The position numbers were made by a program, and so were the translations under genes. DNA of 64,000 nucleotides from CAVXZE01 sp963766175 (lineage in GTDB: Bacteria > Myxococcota_A > UBA9160 > UBA6930), in the NCBI GenBank assembly GCA_963766175.1, contig CAVXZE010000032.1, forward strand, positions 116,095 to 180,094, read 5' to 3'. Each line of letters starts with the position of its first letter. Position 1 is the stretch's first letter. Under the pieces are notes generated by a model that was given only the letters and a program-made list of their open reading frames with translations, had not been told where the DNA came from and did no database searches. Positions 51,061-60,788 of this stretch are shown in pieces.

Positions 51061-51805
51061 ATGAAGTGGGTAACCGCACTGGTCGTGTGCATCGGGATCG
51101 CGAGCGTCGCCGGCGCGGGAACCGAGGTCGAGACCGAGACACGCAAGGATGAACGGCGAGGTGAGTCCCGGGCACGCGATTTTCGACGGCCGGCGTGTGC
51201 GGATCGACACTTCCAGCGGACGGCGCGCATTCATCTATCGTGGCGACGAGGGACTAGTCTGGCTGGTCGACCACAAGAAGAAGAACTACCTGCAGGTAAC
51301 GCGGCCGAGTGCCGCGGGACTGGCAGCGGCGGCGCGCTCGAAGCTCGACGACGAACAGCGCACGGCGGTCGACGTGGCGGCGGGCGTCGATCCGAAGCTG
51401 GAGATCCGCAAGACAGGCACGCGCTCCACCGTGACCGGCGTCCCTTGCGACGAGCTCCAGATCTACCAGGGCGGGCGGCGCATCGCCGACGTGTGCCGCG
51501 CCAGCTGCGCCGACGCCGGAGTCTCGCGCGAGAGCTTCGCCGGGATCGGCGAGGTACAGGACCTGCTCCAGGATGCATTGGTAGCCTTCCTGGACGACGA
51601 CGACGGCAGCGAGGCACTCGCGGCCCTGGAGTCATTCGGGCGCCTGGAGGGCGTGCCCATGCGCGTACGCGCTTACAGCGGCGATAGTATCGAAAGCGAG
51701 ACCGTGGTGACAAAGATTCAGCGCAAGGCCTTGCCGAAGAGCGCTTTCGAGCTGCCCGAGGGCTACCGCGCGAAGCTCAGCATCAACATCCGCGGGGGCC
51801 CCTGA
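51061..51805 (+). pseudogene. Secreted DUF4412-like protein, frameshifted
   Basis: ATG 51061 starts a signal peptide (MKWVTALVVCIGIASVAGA), and the frame then runs GTEVETETRKD. A second frame from about 51147 gives GEVSPGHAIFDGRRVRIDTS, LVWLVDHKKKNYLQVTRPSA and EVQDLLQDALVAFLDDDDGS, ending in SINIRGGP. The signal peptide and the body are one frame apart, with the shift near the AAGG at about 51144-51147. Body features (FDGRRVRIDTS, YRGDEGLVWLVDHKKKNYLQV) resemble DUF4412-type exported proteins. One extra base (mutation or sequence error) would explain it. Confidence 0.65.
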
Positions 51806-51818
51806 GCCCTGCTGCATC

Positions 51819-52769
51819 TCAGGACATTCCGCACTCATCCTTCCGCGACGGATGGTTCGAGCGGGGGGTCTTGCGTACCCACAGGCCCAATAGGGTGTCG
51901 AGGACCTCCTCCGCTGCGTCGAGGTTGCCCATGTGGCCCTCCCCCGGTCGGATCCTGAGCTCGGTGTCGGGGATGAGAGCGGCCAGGTGCTTGGCGTGCT
52001 CGAGAGGAACCAGGTTGTCGGCATCCCCGTGCCAGAGGCGGATGGGCACGCGGATCTCGCGCACTGAGAAGCCCCAGGGTCTGGTAAGGAGCACCGCGTC
52101 GTACACCAGCGCGTGAAGCTGCCGACGGCTGGCCCGAAGCATGTCGTCGAGGAACATCTGCTTCATCTCGGGGCGCTGCATGACCTTCTGATCCCCCTCG
52201 GGCATGGTGGAGACGAAGAGGTCGAACACCGGTGAGGCGAGAAGTCGCAGCGAGTAGACGGTCGCCCACAGCGCGTGTGCGAATGGCTCCCGGAAGGTGT
52301 GGAGGAAGACGCGGCCGCGGACCGCGAAGCCCAGGGCTCCTCCCTTGGGCGCATCGTCGCCGCGCGCCGGCGCAACTCCCCCCAACAGAGCCCCGCCAAC
52401 CACGCGTTCGGCGAGTTGGTGGGCGCAGGCGAGCACGTAGGCTCCGCCGCCGGAAAGGCCCACGAGGCCGAAGCGATCCAAACCGAACCGGTCCGCGATC
52501 TCCTCCACATCTCCCGCCCATCCCAGCAGCGACTCGTACAGGTGCGGCGTCGATGCGCCCAGGCCAGGGCGCTCGACGGCGATCAAGCGCACCTTGCGCT
52601 GCTTGGCGGCCTTTCGCGCCCGCGGCGGGATCTGGCGGCGACCTCCAGGCGTGCCGGGGAACCAGAAGATGGGGGCGCCACCGGGGGTGCCGTACTCCGC
52701 GAATCCGATCGAGCGGCCGTCGCGCAACAGGACCGTGCCCTCGAGACGCGGCTCCAGGATCTCTCTCAT
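51819..52769 (-). CDS. Alpha/beta hydrolase
   Basis: 316 residues from ATG 52769 (MREILEPRLEG). The fold is indicated by IFWFPGTPGGRRQ (oxyanion region), GLVGLSGGGAYVLA (nucleophile elbow, Ser in GLSGGG), RLWHGDADNLVP (acid Asp) and GEGHMGNLD (catalytic His). A longer frame to ATG 52934 would add 55 residues of uncertain reality; no ribosome site decides. Esterase, epoxide hydrolase-like or C-C hydrolase activities are all possible. Divergent from the hybrid histidine kinase gene. Confidence 0.85.
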   Translation of the reverse strand: MREILEPRLEGTVLLRDGRSIGFAEYGTPGGAPIFWFPGTPGGRRQIPPRARKAAKQRKVRLIAVERPGLGASTPHLYESLLGWAGDVEEIADRFGLDRFGLVGLSGGGAYVLACAHQLAERVVGGALLGGVAPARGDDAPKGGALGFAVRGRVFLHTFREPFAHALWATVYSLRLLASPVFDLFVSTMPEGDQKVMQRPEMKQMFLDDMLRASRRQLHALVYDAVLLTRPWGFSVREIRVPIRLWHGDADNLVPLEHAKHLAALIPDTELRIRPGEGHMGNLDAAEEVLDTLLGLWVRKTPRSNHPSRKDECGMS

Positions 52770-53040
52770 GGCGCCCACTCTGTGGCAGGTTCTCGGTGGC
52801 CGCAAGCGCGCGAACGGGACGAAAATGCGGGCCCCCATGGCTCCAGCTGGGCGGATCTCCTCGAAGTCCTCCTCGAGCTTCGCCCCTGCGGCCTCGAGCA
52901 TCGACACCCGAACTTGATCGAACGCCCCGTTCATGGTCAAATAGACCGAAGTGCGGGAGCAGGCTACCAGGACAGTGTGTGAGCGGCAGGAGGCCGATGC
53001 CTTCCGAGAGCCGCAGGACCGGGCGCTGCCCCGCGTACGT
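52770..53040. other. Intergenic region between alpha/beta hydrolase and hybrid kinase genes
   Basis: 271 bases that may be regulatory or may belong to 5' ends of either gene (ATG 52934 minus strand, GTG 52951 plus strand). The GC-rich codon-like pattern on the minus strand (LEEDFEEIRPAGAMGARIF) favours some coding content. Confidence 0.3.
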
Positions 53041-55275
53041 ATGGGGAAGCTGTTCGACTGGAGCGCGGTCGACCGCTGTCGGCTGCTGATCTTGCTCACC
53101 GTTCCCTTCTTCGCCGGGTACGCCCTGCGGTCCGGCTACCTGCTGACCCACGCCGACGTGGAGCCCTATTACGACCGGGCCACGCTGGTCTCGATGCGCT
53201 CCGGGCTCGTGGCGGCCTGTTTCTTCTGGGCGCTCTTTCTCGCCTGGGGCTCGCTGGAGCGGCGGCGGCCAGGGTCGCACACACTGTACCTGGTCGTCGG
53301 AAGCCTTTCCTGGTGGCTCGGCGTTGTCTGCGTTGCCTACGCGCTTGGCCCGATCACGACTCCGGCGTGGATCGCAGTCGTCATCGGCTGTGTCACGAAC
53401 CTGTTGCTTCTGCCGCGGCGGGTGGCGGTCCTCGCAATCAGCGTAGGCTTGACGCTGCTTTTGGCGAGCCTCATTGGTGCGATGACGGGCCTGATCCCAT
53501 ACGCCCCGGCGCTCCCCCACACGCCGATCGTGGCATCCGAGACGGCGCTCGCATACGCGCTCGGCACCACGATCTCGAGCACCCTCGCGACCCTCATCGT
53601 TGTCGGCGTCATCGCCTACATCGTGACGCAGTGGCGCGCGGCGATCGACCACCTCCAGCGCGTGAACGCCGACCTCGACCGAGTCATCGAGGACCGGACC
53701 TGCGAACTCGAGCGGCGTACGCTGGCGGAGAGCGCTCTACGGGAGAGCGAGGAGCGCTACCGACGGCTGACGGACAACGCCTTCGACCTGATCATGGAGA
53801 TCGATTCAAAAGGCACACTGCTCTACGCCAGTCCAAACCATCGCACCGTACTCGGCTACGACCCGAACACCCTCACCGGTCGAGACTCGTTCGAGTTGAT
53901 CCACCCGGATGAGCGGAAAGAGGTGACCCGAGCCTTCCAGGGGCTGCTCGCGGGCAATTGGGAGCATGAGGTCGCAACCCGGCTCCGGCACAAGGACGGA
54001 AGTTGGCGCTGGTTCGAATTCTCCGGAAACGCATACCAGGTGCCCACAGGAGAGATGCGGGCGGTGATCATCAGCCGAGACATCACCGAGCGCAAGCGCG
54101 CCCAGCAGCAGCACGAGACGCTCGAAGCGCAGATGCAGCAGACCCAGAAGCTCGAGAGCCTCGGTGTGCTGGCCGGTGGAATCGCCCACGACTTCAACAA
54201 TCTTCTCGTACCCATCCTCGGAAATGCGCGCCTTGCCGAAAGCGAACTGCCACCCGATTCCCCGGTGGGCCCGTTCGTCGAGCAGATCGCAACCGCCGCC
54301 TTGCGAACGTCGGAGCTGACCGGCCAGCTGCTCGCATACGCCGGCCGCGGGACGCTGACCACTCGCCCGCTAGATGTCTGCGAGCTTCTGCGGGAGATGG
54401 GAAAGCTTCTCCACACGGCAATCTCGCGCAAGGTCGAGCTCAGGTACGAGCTTCCGGACGCTCTTCCGCTCATCGAGGGGGACCCCGCACAGCTTCGACA
54501 GGTCGTCCTGAACCTGATCATCAACGCCTCGGAAGCCATAGGGGATGAACCGGGCGTGGTGACCATCGGCGCCGGAACGATCGAAGCCAACCGTGCTTGC
54601 CTGGGCCAGACCGACTTCGGCCCCGAGCTCCCCGAGGGTTCGTACATCTACCTGGAAATTCGGGATAGTGGCTGCGGGATGGACGAGGAAACCAGGTCGA
54701 AGATCTTCGATCCCTTCTTCACCACCAAGTTCACCGGGCGCGGTCTCGGCCTGGCGGCCCTGTTGGGCATCGTACGCGCTCACCGGGGTGCCGTCAGAGT
54801 GGAGAGCGAGCCCGGAAGGGGGACGTGGTTCCAGCTTCTCTTTCCGTGCGTCTCCGGCTCGGCTGCGGCTATCGAGAAGACGATCGCACGCCCTCGCGAG
54901 TGGCGCGGCTCCGGAACGGTCCTGGTGGTAGACGACGAAGAGGCGGTGAGAAAGCTCCTGGAGCGCACGCTTCGGAAATGCGGCCTGTCGGTCATCATGG
55001 CCAACGACGGACGGGAGGCCGTGGAGCGCTTTCGGGAGCATGCGCCGAAGATCGCGGCCGTGCTGCTCGACCTGACGATGCCCGGGATCGGGGGTCTCGA
55101 AGCCTTCGCCGAGATGCGGAAGATTCGGCCCGATGCACGCATCATTCTCTCGAGCGGATACGGTGCGGTGGACGTTGCTGCTCGCTTCGAGGGACAGGAG
55201 GTCGACGGCTTCCTCCAGAAGCCTTACGAACCCGACGCGCTGATCCAGATGCTGCGCGAGCTGCTGGAGGAGTAG
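53041..55275 (+). CDS. Hybrid PAS sensor histidine kinase with C-terminal receiver domain
   Basis: 744 residues from ATG 53041 (GTG 52951 is an alternative). Several N-terminal membrane helices (about residues 15-210) precede a PAS domain (SEERYRRLTDNAFDLIMEID to ISRDITERK), the dimerisation domain with H-box GGIAHDFNNLLVPIL, an ATPase domain (NLIINASEAIGD, EIRDSGCGMD, GRGLGLAALLGIVRAH) and a receiver with Asp in VLLDLTMPGIGG. Typical NtrB-class kinase with its own receiver domain. The signal is unknown. No DNA-binding regulator is immediately adjacent; convergent with the next kinase gene. Confidence 0.9.
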   Translation: MGKLFDWSAVDRCRLLILLTVPFFAGYALRSGYLLTHADVEPYYDRATLVSMRSGLVAACFFWALFLAWGSLERRRPGSHTLYLVVGSLSWWLGVVCVAYALGPITTPAWIAVVIGCVTNLLLLPRRVAVLAISVGLTLLLASLIGAMTGLIPYAPALPHTPIVASETALAYALGTTISSTLATLIVVGVIAYIVTQWRAAIDHLQRVNADLDRVIEDRTCELERRTLAESALRESEERYRRLTDNAFDLIMEIDSKGTLLYASPNHRTVLGYDPNTLTGRDSFELIHPDERKEVTRAFQGLLAGNWEHEVATRLRHKDGSWRWFEFSGNAYQVPTGEMRAVIISRDITERKRAQQQHETLEAQMQQTQKLESLGVLAGGIAHDFNNLLVPILGNARLAESELPPDSPVGPFVEQIATAALRTSELTGQLLAYAGRGTLTTRPLDVCELLREMGKLLHTAISRKVELRYELPDALPLIEGDPAQLRQVVLNLIINASEAIGDEPGVVTIGAGTIEANRACLGQTDFGPELPEGSYIYLEIRDSGCGMDEETRSKIFDPFFTTKFTGRGLGLAALLGIVRAHRGAVRVESEPGRGTWFQLLFPCVSGSAAAIEKTIARPREWRGSGTVLVVDDEEAVRKLLERTLRKCGLSVIMANDGREAVERFREHAPKIAAVLLDLTMPGIGGLEAFAEMRKIRPDARIILSSGYGAVDVAARFEGQEVDGFLQKPYEPDALIQMLRELLEE

Positions 55276-55339
55276 CCGTCCGCTACGAATCCGAGACTCG
55301 ACCAGGAGCGTTCGCGTACCGACCGGCGCTTCGCGTAAA

Positions 55340-56872
55340 CTACTTCTCATCGTCGATTTCGGCGGGCACCTTCGCAACCGGGAGCAATACCGAGAAGGTG
55401 GTGCCCTTCCCGACTTCGCTCTTCACCTGGATGTCTCCGCCGTGCTGTCTGATGATCCCCAATGAGACGGAGAGCCCGAGACCGGTGCCCTTGGCGTCGG
55501 GCTTGGTCGTATAGAACGGATTGAAGACGTCGGAGATCTTCTGTTCCGGTATCCCGACTCCCGTGTCCGTGAATTCCACGGAGACGAGCTCCCGATCCCT
55601 CGTATTGTTGCAGGAAATGCTCAGCATTCCGCCCTTGGGCATCGCGTCGAGTGCATTGAGTACGATGTTGAGAAACACCTGCTCCAGCTGCCGGCGGTCG
55701 CCGTAGACCGGAGGCAGGTTGGGAGCCAGATCGCCCTTGATCTTCACCTTTGCCAGCTTGATCTGGTTGGTCGCCAGCCGCAGCGTGTCCTCGATCAGGT
55801 CCTCGACCTCGTGTGCTTCGGACTCCAGCTCGCTTTCCCGGGCGAAGTCCAGCAGATTCCGGACGATCTTCTGTGCCCGTTCCGACTGCGCGACCAGGTC
55901 GTTGATCATGTCCAGCCGCTCTTCCTGGGGCAGGTCTTCGTACTCCTCGCGTAGCGACTCGGCGGTCAGCATGATGTTGTTGATGGGGTTGTTCAGTTCG
56001 TGGGCCACACCGGCGGTCAAGGTTCCGACGGCCTTCAGCTTGTGTGCCTGTACCAGCATCTCATGCCGGCGGACCAGCTGCATCATCATGTGGTTCATCG
56101 CCATGGCCAGTCGAGAGAACTCGTCGCGGTACCTCTTCCCCGGCCGAATCGGTGTCATGTCCCCCTCGGCGATGCGGCGGGATGCCTCCATCATCCGGTT
56201 CAAGGGCGCGAATACCTGCCGGGCAATGACGATCGAGAAGTAGACGACCAGTAGAACGATGAGAAACAAGAACGCGATCGGTACGCTCCGAGACATCACG
56301 AGCAGGGAGCCGACGGCCTCGCGTTCCTTGTCTCGGAGATCCTCTGCAACGGTGACCATCTGTGCGCCGTGCACCCGCAGCTCTGCCTCGATGTCGGCAG
56401 TCCGAGACGGTAGCTTCGCCTTTTCGAGACCTCCCAGTAGCTCTTCGTAGCGGCCCACGTGCTCATTCATGGTCTGGAACCCCTGCGTTCCCACCACGGT
56501 CACGATGTGGTCGCGATCCCGGCCCAGGATCTCGTGGGCGTTTTGGACGTGCATCAAGGCATCGTCGAGGTTGGTCCCATACAGGAAGTAGTTCTTCTCG
56601 AAACGCCTCGCCTGCTGGATCTCGAAGGTATAGTTCCCGGTTGCCTCCAGAAAGGTAAGCTTGTTCTGGATTCGGGAGATGGCGAGCAGGGAGAGGGCCA
56701 TCATGCCCAGGCTCACGACCAGCCACAAGAGAAAGCCCACGGCGAGTCGCGTGCGAATCGAAATGCTGGGGCGCTCGGTCAACGCCCGCTGGGCTTCCTC
56801 CTCGATCGCGTCCAGCGTGGAGCGCGCATCTTCGGCGGGGGGAGTAGCAGGAGAAGGCTCGTCATCCGTCAT
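55340..56872 (-). CDS. HAMP-domain sensor histidine kinase
   Basis: 510 residues. TM1 (about 45-67), a periplasmic four-helix sensor region (YTFEIQQARRFEKNYFLYG and following), TM2 (about 210-232), HAMP (APLNRMMEASRRIAEGDMTP), H-box GVAHELNNPINNIMLTAE and the ATPase motifs NIVLNALDAMP, DTGVGIPEQK and GTGLGLSVSLGIIRQHGG. The last gene of the four-gene minus-strand operon, 65 bases after the response regulator, with which it surely pairs. Confidence 0.9.
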   Translation of the reverse strand: MTDDEPSPATPPAEDARSTLDAIEEEAQRALTERPSISIRTRLAVGFLLWLVVSLGMMALSLLAISRIQNKLTFLEATGNYTFEIQQARRFEKNYFLYGTNLDDALMHVQNAHEILGRDRDHIVTVVGTQGFQTMNEHVGRYEELLGGLEKAKLPSRTADIEAELRVHGAQMVTVAEDLRDKEREAVGSLLVMSRSVPIAFLFLIVLLVVYFSIVIARQVFAPLNRMMEASRRIAEGDMTPIRPGKRYRDEFSRLAMAMNHMMMQLVRRHEMLVQAHKLKAVGTLTAGVAHELNNPINNIMLTAESLREEYEDLPQEERLDMINDLVAQSERAQKIVRNLLDFARESELESEAHEVEDLIEDTLRLATNQIKLAKVKIKGDLAPNLPPVYGDRRQLEQVFLNIVLNALDAMPKGGMLSISCNNTRDRELVSVEFTDTGVGIPEQKISDVFNPFYTTKPDAKGTGLGLSVSLGIIRQHGGDIQVKSEVGKGTTFSVLLPVAKVPAEIDDEK

Positions 56873-56937
56873 GGCATGCCCAGCGACGTCCCGCGGCCGT
56901 TCGCGGACTCAAATCGGTGACGTGGCTTCGCACGTGA

Positions 56938-57573
56938 CTACTCTTTCACCGGCATGTGCCCGAGAGACAGGGCAGCCTTGTTGACCACCGCCGTCAGCTC
57001 CCTGGGCTTGAACGGCTTGGCGATGAAGTCGAACGCGCCCTTCACCAGCGCCTCTCTGGCCACCTCGACGGTGGCGTATCCCGTGATCAGGATGACCCGG
57101 GTGTGCTCGCAGTGCTCCATGATGTGTTCGAGGATGTGAATGCCGTCCACTCCCTCCATTCGGAGATCGGTCACGACGATGTCGAACTCCTTCTCGCTGA
57201 GCCGGGCCAGCGCCTCGGTGGGATCCAGGAAGACCTCGACCTCGAAGCCGGACTTCGTCAAGGTCGGCTGCAGCCGCTTTCCCACGATGGGTTCGTCATC
57301 CAGGATCATCACCTGCAGCTTCTCTCCAGCAGCGGGCTCCCTCGTCACTTTCTTCTCCTTTCTCACTTCCGGCTCACGTGACGCCTTCTCCGATCTCACC
57401 ACCATGATCTTCTCCAGCGCGAGCTTGGTCTTTCTGATGATGTCGAGACCGGTCGCCTTGAAGCCCAGGTCCGCCTCGCCGGCCTCGGCAAAGGAAATCC
57501 TCACCATCCAGTCATCGATGCTGGTTCTCTTCTTCTCTTCCTTGCCTGTCTTCTTGCCTTCTTCTTCGGCCAT
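56938..57573 (-). CDS. Response regulator with lysine-rich N-terminal extension
   Basis: 211 residues from ATG 57573, with GGAGGAGAGGAG upstream. Residues 1-80 are charged and begin EEEGKKTGKEEKKRTSIDDW, a region without family likeness. The receiver follows: VMILDDEPIVGKRL, phosphoacceptor Asp in DIVVTDLRMEGVDG, and KPFKPRELTAVVNKAAL with the conserved Lys. There is no DNA-binding output domain, so it probably acts through protein contact. Operon with kinase 55340-56872 and the TauE/SafE carrier. Confidence 0.88.
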   Translation of the reverse strand: MAEEEGKKTGKEEKKRTSIDDWMVRISFAEAGEADLGFKATGLDIIRKTKLALEKIMVVRSEKASREPEVRKEKKVTREPAAGEKLQVMILDDEPIVGKRLQPTLTKSGFEVEVFLDPTEALARLSEKEFDIVVTDLRMEGVDGIHILEHIMEHCEHTRVILITGYATVEVAREALVKGAFDFIAKPFKPRELTAVVNKAALSLGHMPVKE

Positions 57574-57663
57574 GAGGTGGCTCCTCTCCTCCGAATACGC
57601 TTTCTCCCAGTCTCTTTCCCGAGAATCCCTGCAGAACGACCCGCCCCTGGTCATTCCCAGCCG

Positions 57664-58761
57664 CTAGGTCGCCTGCTCCACTTCTCTCAGTCCAGTCAGG
57701 GTCGTCGCGACCCGCCGTCGCTGCCGGTAAGCCTTGACCACGTTGTACAGGATGATGACCATGCCCGAGATTCCAGCGACGAACAGCATTGCCTTGCTGG
57801 CCTGGTTGAAATACACGTCCCAGTCCGGATTCATCGTGATCCACCCGAGCTGCCGGAGATACATGGGTATCGCCACCCCGCGGCTTATTACGCAGAGAAG
57901 GATGATCGTTCCAGTGACGATCCTGATCATCAGCTCCTTGACCACCTTGACACCGTAAGCGCCGATGAAGATCCCGACCAGTGACCCGAGGTAGAGTAGC
58001 ATGGTCAGACGGATGTCCACGAAACCCTGATAGGCGTAGTTCACCGCCCCCCACGCCCCCATGAACATCGCCAGGTAGAGCTCCGAGCCGGCAGCTACCG
58101 CGGTGGGCACCCCGAATACGTAGATCATCGCGGGCACCCCGATGAACCCGCCTACTCCGATGGTTCCGGCCAAATACCCTGTTGCGAGGCCGACTCCCAG
58201 CAAGAGCCACAGTGAAACCCTGACGTCCGCAACGGGGAAGTTGATGTAGGGGGGGATGTGCAGTCTCGCGAGGAAGTCCGCGATCTTCATGGAAGGGCCA
58301 GCGCCTTCGTCGCTGGGCGAGAGAGCGTCGCGCAGCATCGAAAGGGCCACGAGTGAGAGAATCCCGATGAACACCAGGCTGATGTAGAGGTCCGAGGCCG
58401 CGGAGCCGCCGGCGCCGTGGCCGTCCCCGGCTCCTTCGAACAGGGCGCTGTTGATCCACACCGCCAGGCGTATTCCCACGAAAGAAGTGAGGACGAGAAA
58501 CCCGGCCAGCCGCTTGTCCACGTTGCCGTATTCGCCGTGCCTCTTGGCTCCCATCATGGCCTTACCGAACTTGTGGGTGATGTTGCTTCCCACCGCCAAC
58601 ACTCCGGGCACGCCCAGGTTCATCATCCCCGGCGTCATGAAAAAGGCCCCGCCGCTTCCGATGAAACCGCTGAGGGTCCCCCCGATGAAACCCAGTAGGA
58701 TCACCTGCAAGGCACTGGCGAGATCCAGCTCGACGAAATGCCCCAACAAAAAACCGCTCAT
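57664..58761 (-). CDS. TauE/SafE-family (TSUP) membrane permease
   Basis: 365 residues with about eight hydrophobic helices. The duplicated TSUP motifs are FIGGTLSGFIGSGGAFFMTP in the first half and LATGYLAGTIGVGGFIGVPA in the second. Such carriers move sulfite, sulfonate breakdown products, or other organic anions. The gene lies 36 bases after the cytidylate-kinase-like gene and 90 bases before the regulator gene. The conserved juxtaposition with a nucleotide-kinase-like protein and a two-component pair suggests regulation of anion transport by an energy or stress signal. Confidence 0.9.
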   Translation of the reverse strand: MSGFLLGHFVELDLASALQVILLGFIGGTLSGFIGSGGAFFMTPGMMNLGVPGVLAVGSNITHKFGKAMMGAKRHGEYGNVDKRLAGFLVLTSFVGIRLAVWINSALFEGAGDGHGAGGSAASDLYISLVFIGILSLVALSMLRDALSPSDEGAGPSMKIADFLARLHIPPYINFPVADVRVSLWLLLGVGLATGYLAGTIGVGGFIGVPAMIYVFGVPTAVAAGSELYLAMFMGAWGAVNYAYQGFVDIRLTMLLYLGSLVGIFIGAYGVKVVKELMIRIVTGTIILLCVISRGVAIPMYLRQLGWITMNPDWDVYFNQASKAMLFVAGISGMVIILYNVVKAYRQRRRVATTLTGLREVEQAT

Positions 58762-58797
58762 GATCAGCGCTCCTTCCCCGGTCTGACAGTCGCTCCG

Positions 58798-60357
58798 CTA
58801 CTCCATCTTGATCAGCTTCAGGACTGCTCTCGCCACCGTTCCGTACGAGTACGCCACCAACGGTACGAACAGGAACACCGCGAGAGACACGACGAGCTTC
58901 GACATCCATTCGAATCTCGAGAGGAAAGTGTCCTCGATGGCCTCGGCGTACCAGCCCGAAAAGGCCAGGAACCCAAGTATCGGCTCCTGGTAGGTAAACA
59001 CCAGGAAGTAGAGAACGAGCGTCAGGACCAGAAACGCTGCGGTGCGGATGATGTCACGCTTGCCGAAGAAATACTGTCCTCCCAGCTCGTCGGCGGTCAC
59101 CACAGGAGCCCGAATGCGATCGCTCAGAAAGCTTCGAAGATCCCGGGTCGCCCTGAGCCTGGCGGCGTGTCCCTTGGACAGGAACAGATCACCGAGCACC
59201 ACCAGGGTGTATGGGACGGTTCGGTCCAGCGTGTCGACCAGGTGGTTCGGGTCACCGTAAACGACCCGTCCTCCGCCCGACCTGCCGATCCGGGCAAGCT
59301 CGTCGAGCGTATGCTTGAGACCCCCGTTGGCAGCCTCTTCCTCGGCGACGTCTTCCTCGATCCCGCCGTCGTATTCCCGGGTGACGACGCTCGCAGCCGC
59401 CCTTCCTGTCTGCCCGAGCGTCTTCCCCTGCGGAGCTGGGTTCTCCTCCTCCGGAGCGGGCCGGATCAGCTCCACCGCGGCATTCCACTTGGTGGCAAGC
59501 TCGACCACCTCGTCGTAGAGCTCCGAGTGCGGCTGGAACTCTTCCTGGATCCACAGCAGGTTGGTCATCGCCATGGTAACCCGGATGTCCCTTGAACCCG
59601 GAAGATCCCTGCAAACCTCCGGGATGATCTGGGCCAGCCGGGCGTCCTGGGGCAGGTAGGTCACGTTGACGACCCCATTGTCGGCCCGCACCTTGACGCT
59701 GGCGTCATGGCTGCGCTCGTCCTGGGAGAGCATCGTCCTCGCCCTGGCCGCCAGTCGCAGGTCCTCCATCGTCCTTCTCGACGCCGGAGTCATCTGAAAG
59801 TCGGGAAGCTGCGCCATGTTCATCAGTACGGTCGCCGCGTTCTCCATGCTGACCTGCGCGAGGTTCAGCACGACGTCGTAGTTGGCCGCGTCTTCCCACG
59901 AGACCGCGTACATGGAGCGAACCCAGCGCCTTCGATCCTCGTCCACTTCTTCGATGTACCGGCGGGCCTTCAGCCGTTCCAGGCCGAGATCCCGCATCAC
60001 TGCCCTGATGCGGTACTCCTGGTCGGCGAGTACGCGCGCCTTCAACACGTGGCTGACACCGGGGAGAACGAAATGACCGGTTCGGCCGTGGTAGACCAGC
60101 CCGCCTTCCATGGCCTTGTCGCACAGGTAGGCGGTCGTGAAGGCCACGTAGTGGTCTCTTTCGAGAGCTAGGCGCTCGCTGAAGATTCCAGGTCTCACCA
60201 TGGCCATCTCCAGCCTTCCTACCTGGATGCCCTGTTGGGTCGCCGCCTCGTTCAACTCCTCCCGTCCCAGGCATCCGTAATCCAGCTTCGCCGCCAGCAG
60301 CTCCGCCAGCTCCTTGCCACCGCTCTGCGTACCCCGTGAAATGCAGATAACTTGCAT
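58798..60357 (-). CDS. Multidomain membrane protein: cytidylate-kinase-like, BON-like and stress-protein-like regions plus C-terminal helices
   Basis: 519 residues. Residues 1-190 resemble the cytidylate-kinase-2 family (ISRGTQSGGKELAELLAAKL as a degenerate P-loop, YHGRTGHFVLPGVSHVLKAR, EVDEDRRRWVRSMYAV). Residues about 205-265 resemble a BON-like fold (LRLAARARTML to ADNGVVNVTYLP). Residues about 350-430 resemble part of a universal-stress-type domain (YTLVVLGDLFLSKGHAARL, RAPVVTADELGG). Two C-terminal helices follow (TAAFLVLTLVLYFLVF, LVVSLAVFLFVPLVAYSYGT). Leads the operon with TauE/SafE, regulator and kinase. The P-loop lacks the usual GKS/T, so true kinase activity is doubtful; nucleotide sensing is a possibility. 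Good match to a recurrent deltaproteobacterial arrangement. Confidence 0.8.
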   Translation of the reverse strand: MQVICISRGTQSGGKELAELLAAKLDYGCLGREELNEAATQQGIQVGRLEMAMVRPGIFSERLALERDHYVAFTTAYLCDKAMEGGLVYHGRTGHFVLPGVSHVLKARVLADQEYRIRAVMRDLGLERLKARRYIEEVDEDRRRWVRSMYAVSWEDAANYDVVLNLAQVSMENAATVLMNMAQLPDFQMTPASRRTMEDLRLAARARTMLSQDERSHDASVKVRADNGVVNVTYLPQDARLAQIIPEVCRDLPGSRDIRVTMAMTNLLWIQEEFQPHSELYDEVVELATKWNAAVELIRPAPEEENPAPQGKTLGQTGRAAASVVTREYDGGIEEDVAEEEAANGGLKHTLDELARIGRSGGGRVVYGDPNHLVDTLDRTVPYTLVVLGDLFLSKGHAARLRATRDLRSFLSDRIRAPVVTADELGGQYFFGKRDIIRTAAFLVLTLVLYFLVFTYQEPILGFLAFSGWYAEAIEDTFLSRFEWMSKLVVSLAVFLFVPLVAYSYGTVARAVLKLIKME

Positions 60358-60788
60358 GCCTATTTCTTCCTGTTCAGCCTGGTTCTCTGGCTCACACGCG
60401 GCTCAGTGATGGGAAAAGCACGTATGCGCGTACGAATTCCGCTACGAGATCTTTGGAGAACCGAGAAGTCAACACGCTTCCCGGTCCTGCAGCACCCCCG
60501 GTCGAGCGAGCCAAGGACTTCATCAAAGGAGACCGGGTTTCTGGAAGCTGGGCGGATCCCAGGTAGGTGCCAGCCCCAGTCGCGCCATCGCTGATAGCCG
60601 TCGATGGTACTGCAGGCAACGCGTCGAGTTCAGAGGAGAGGGTTTTCCCATCGGGCTGCTCGACGTCCCGACCGCTGTCCCCGGCTGCTCGAAGATCCGA
60701 GGCAGGGGCGTCACGCAAGCTGGGCGGCTTTCTATCGTGTCACCGTGTCGGCTCACAAGGGCCCCGCGGAGCAGCCTACCTCCGCCAC

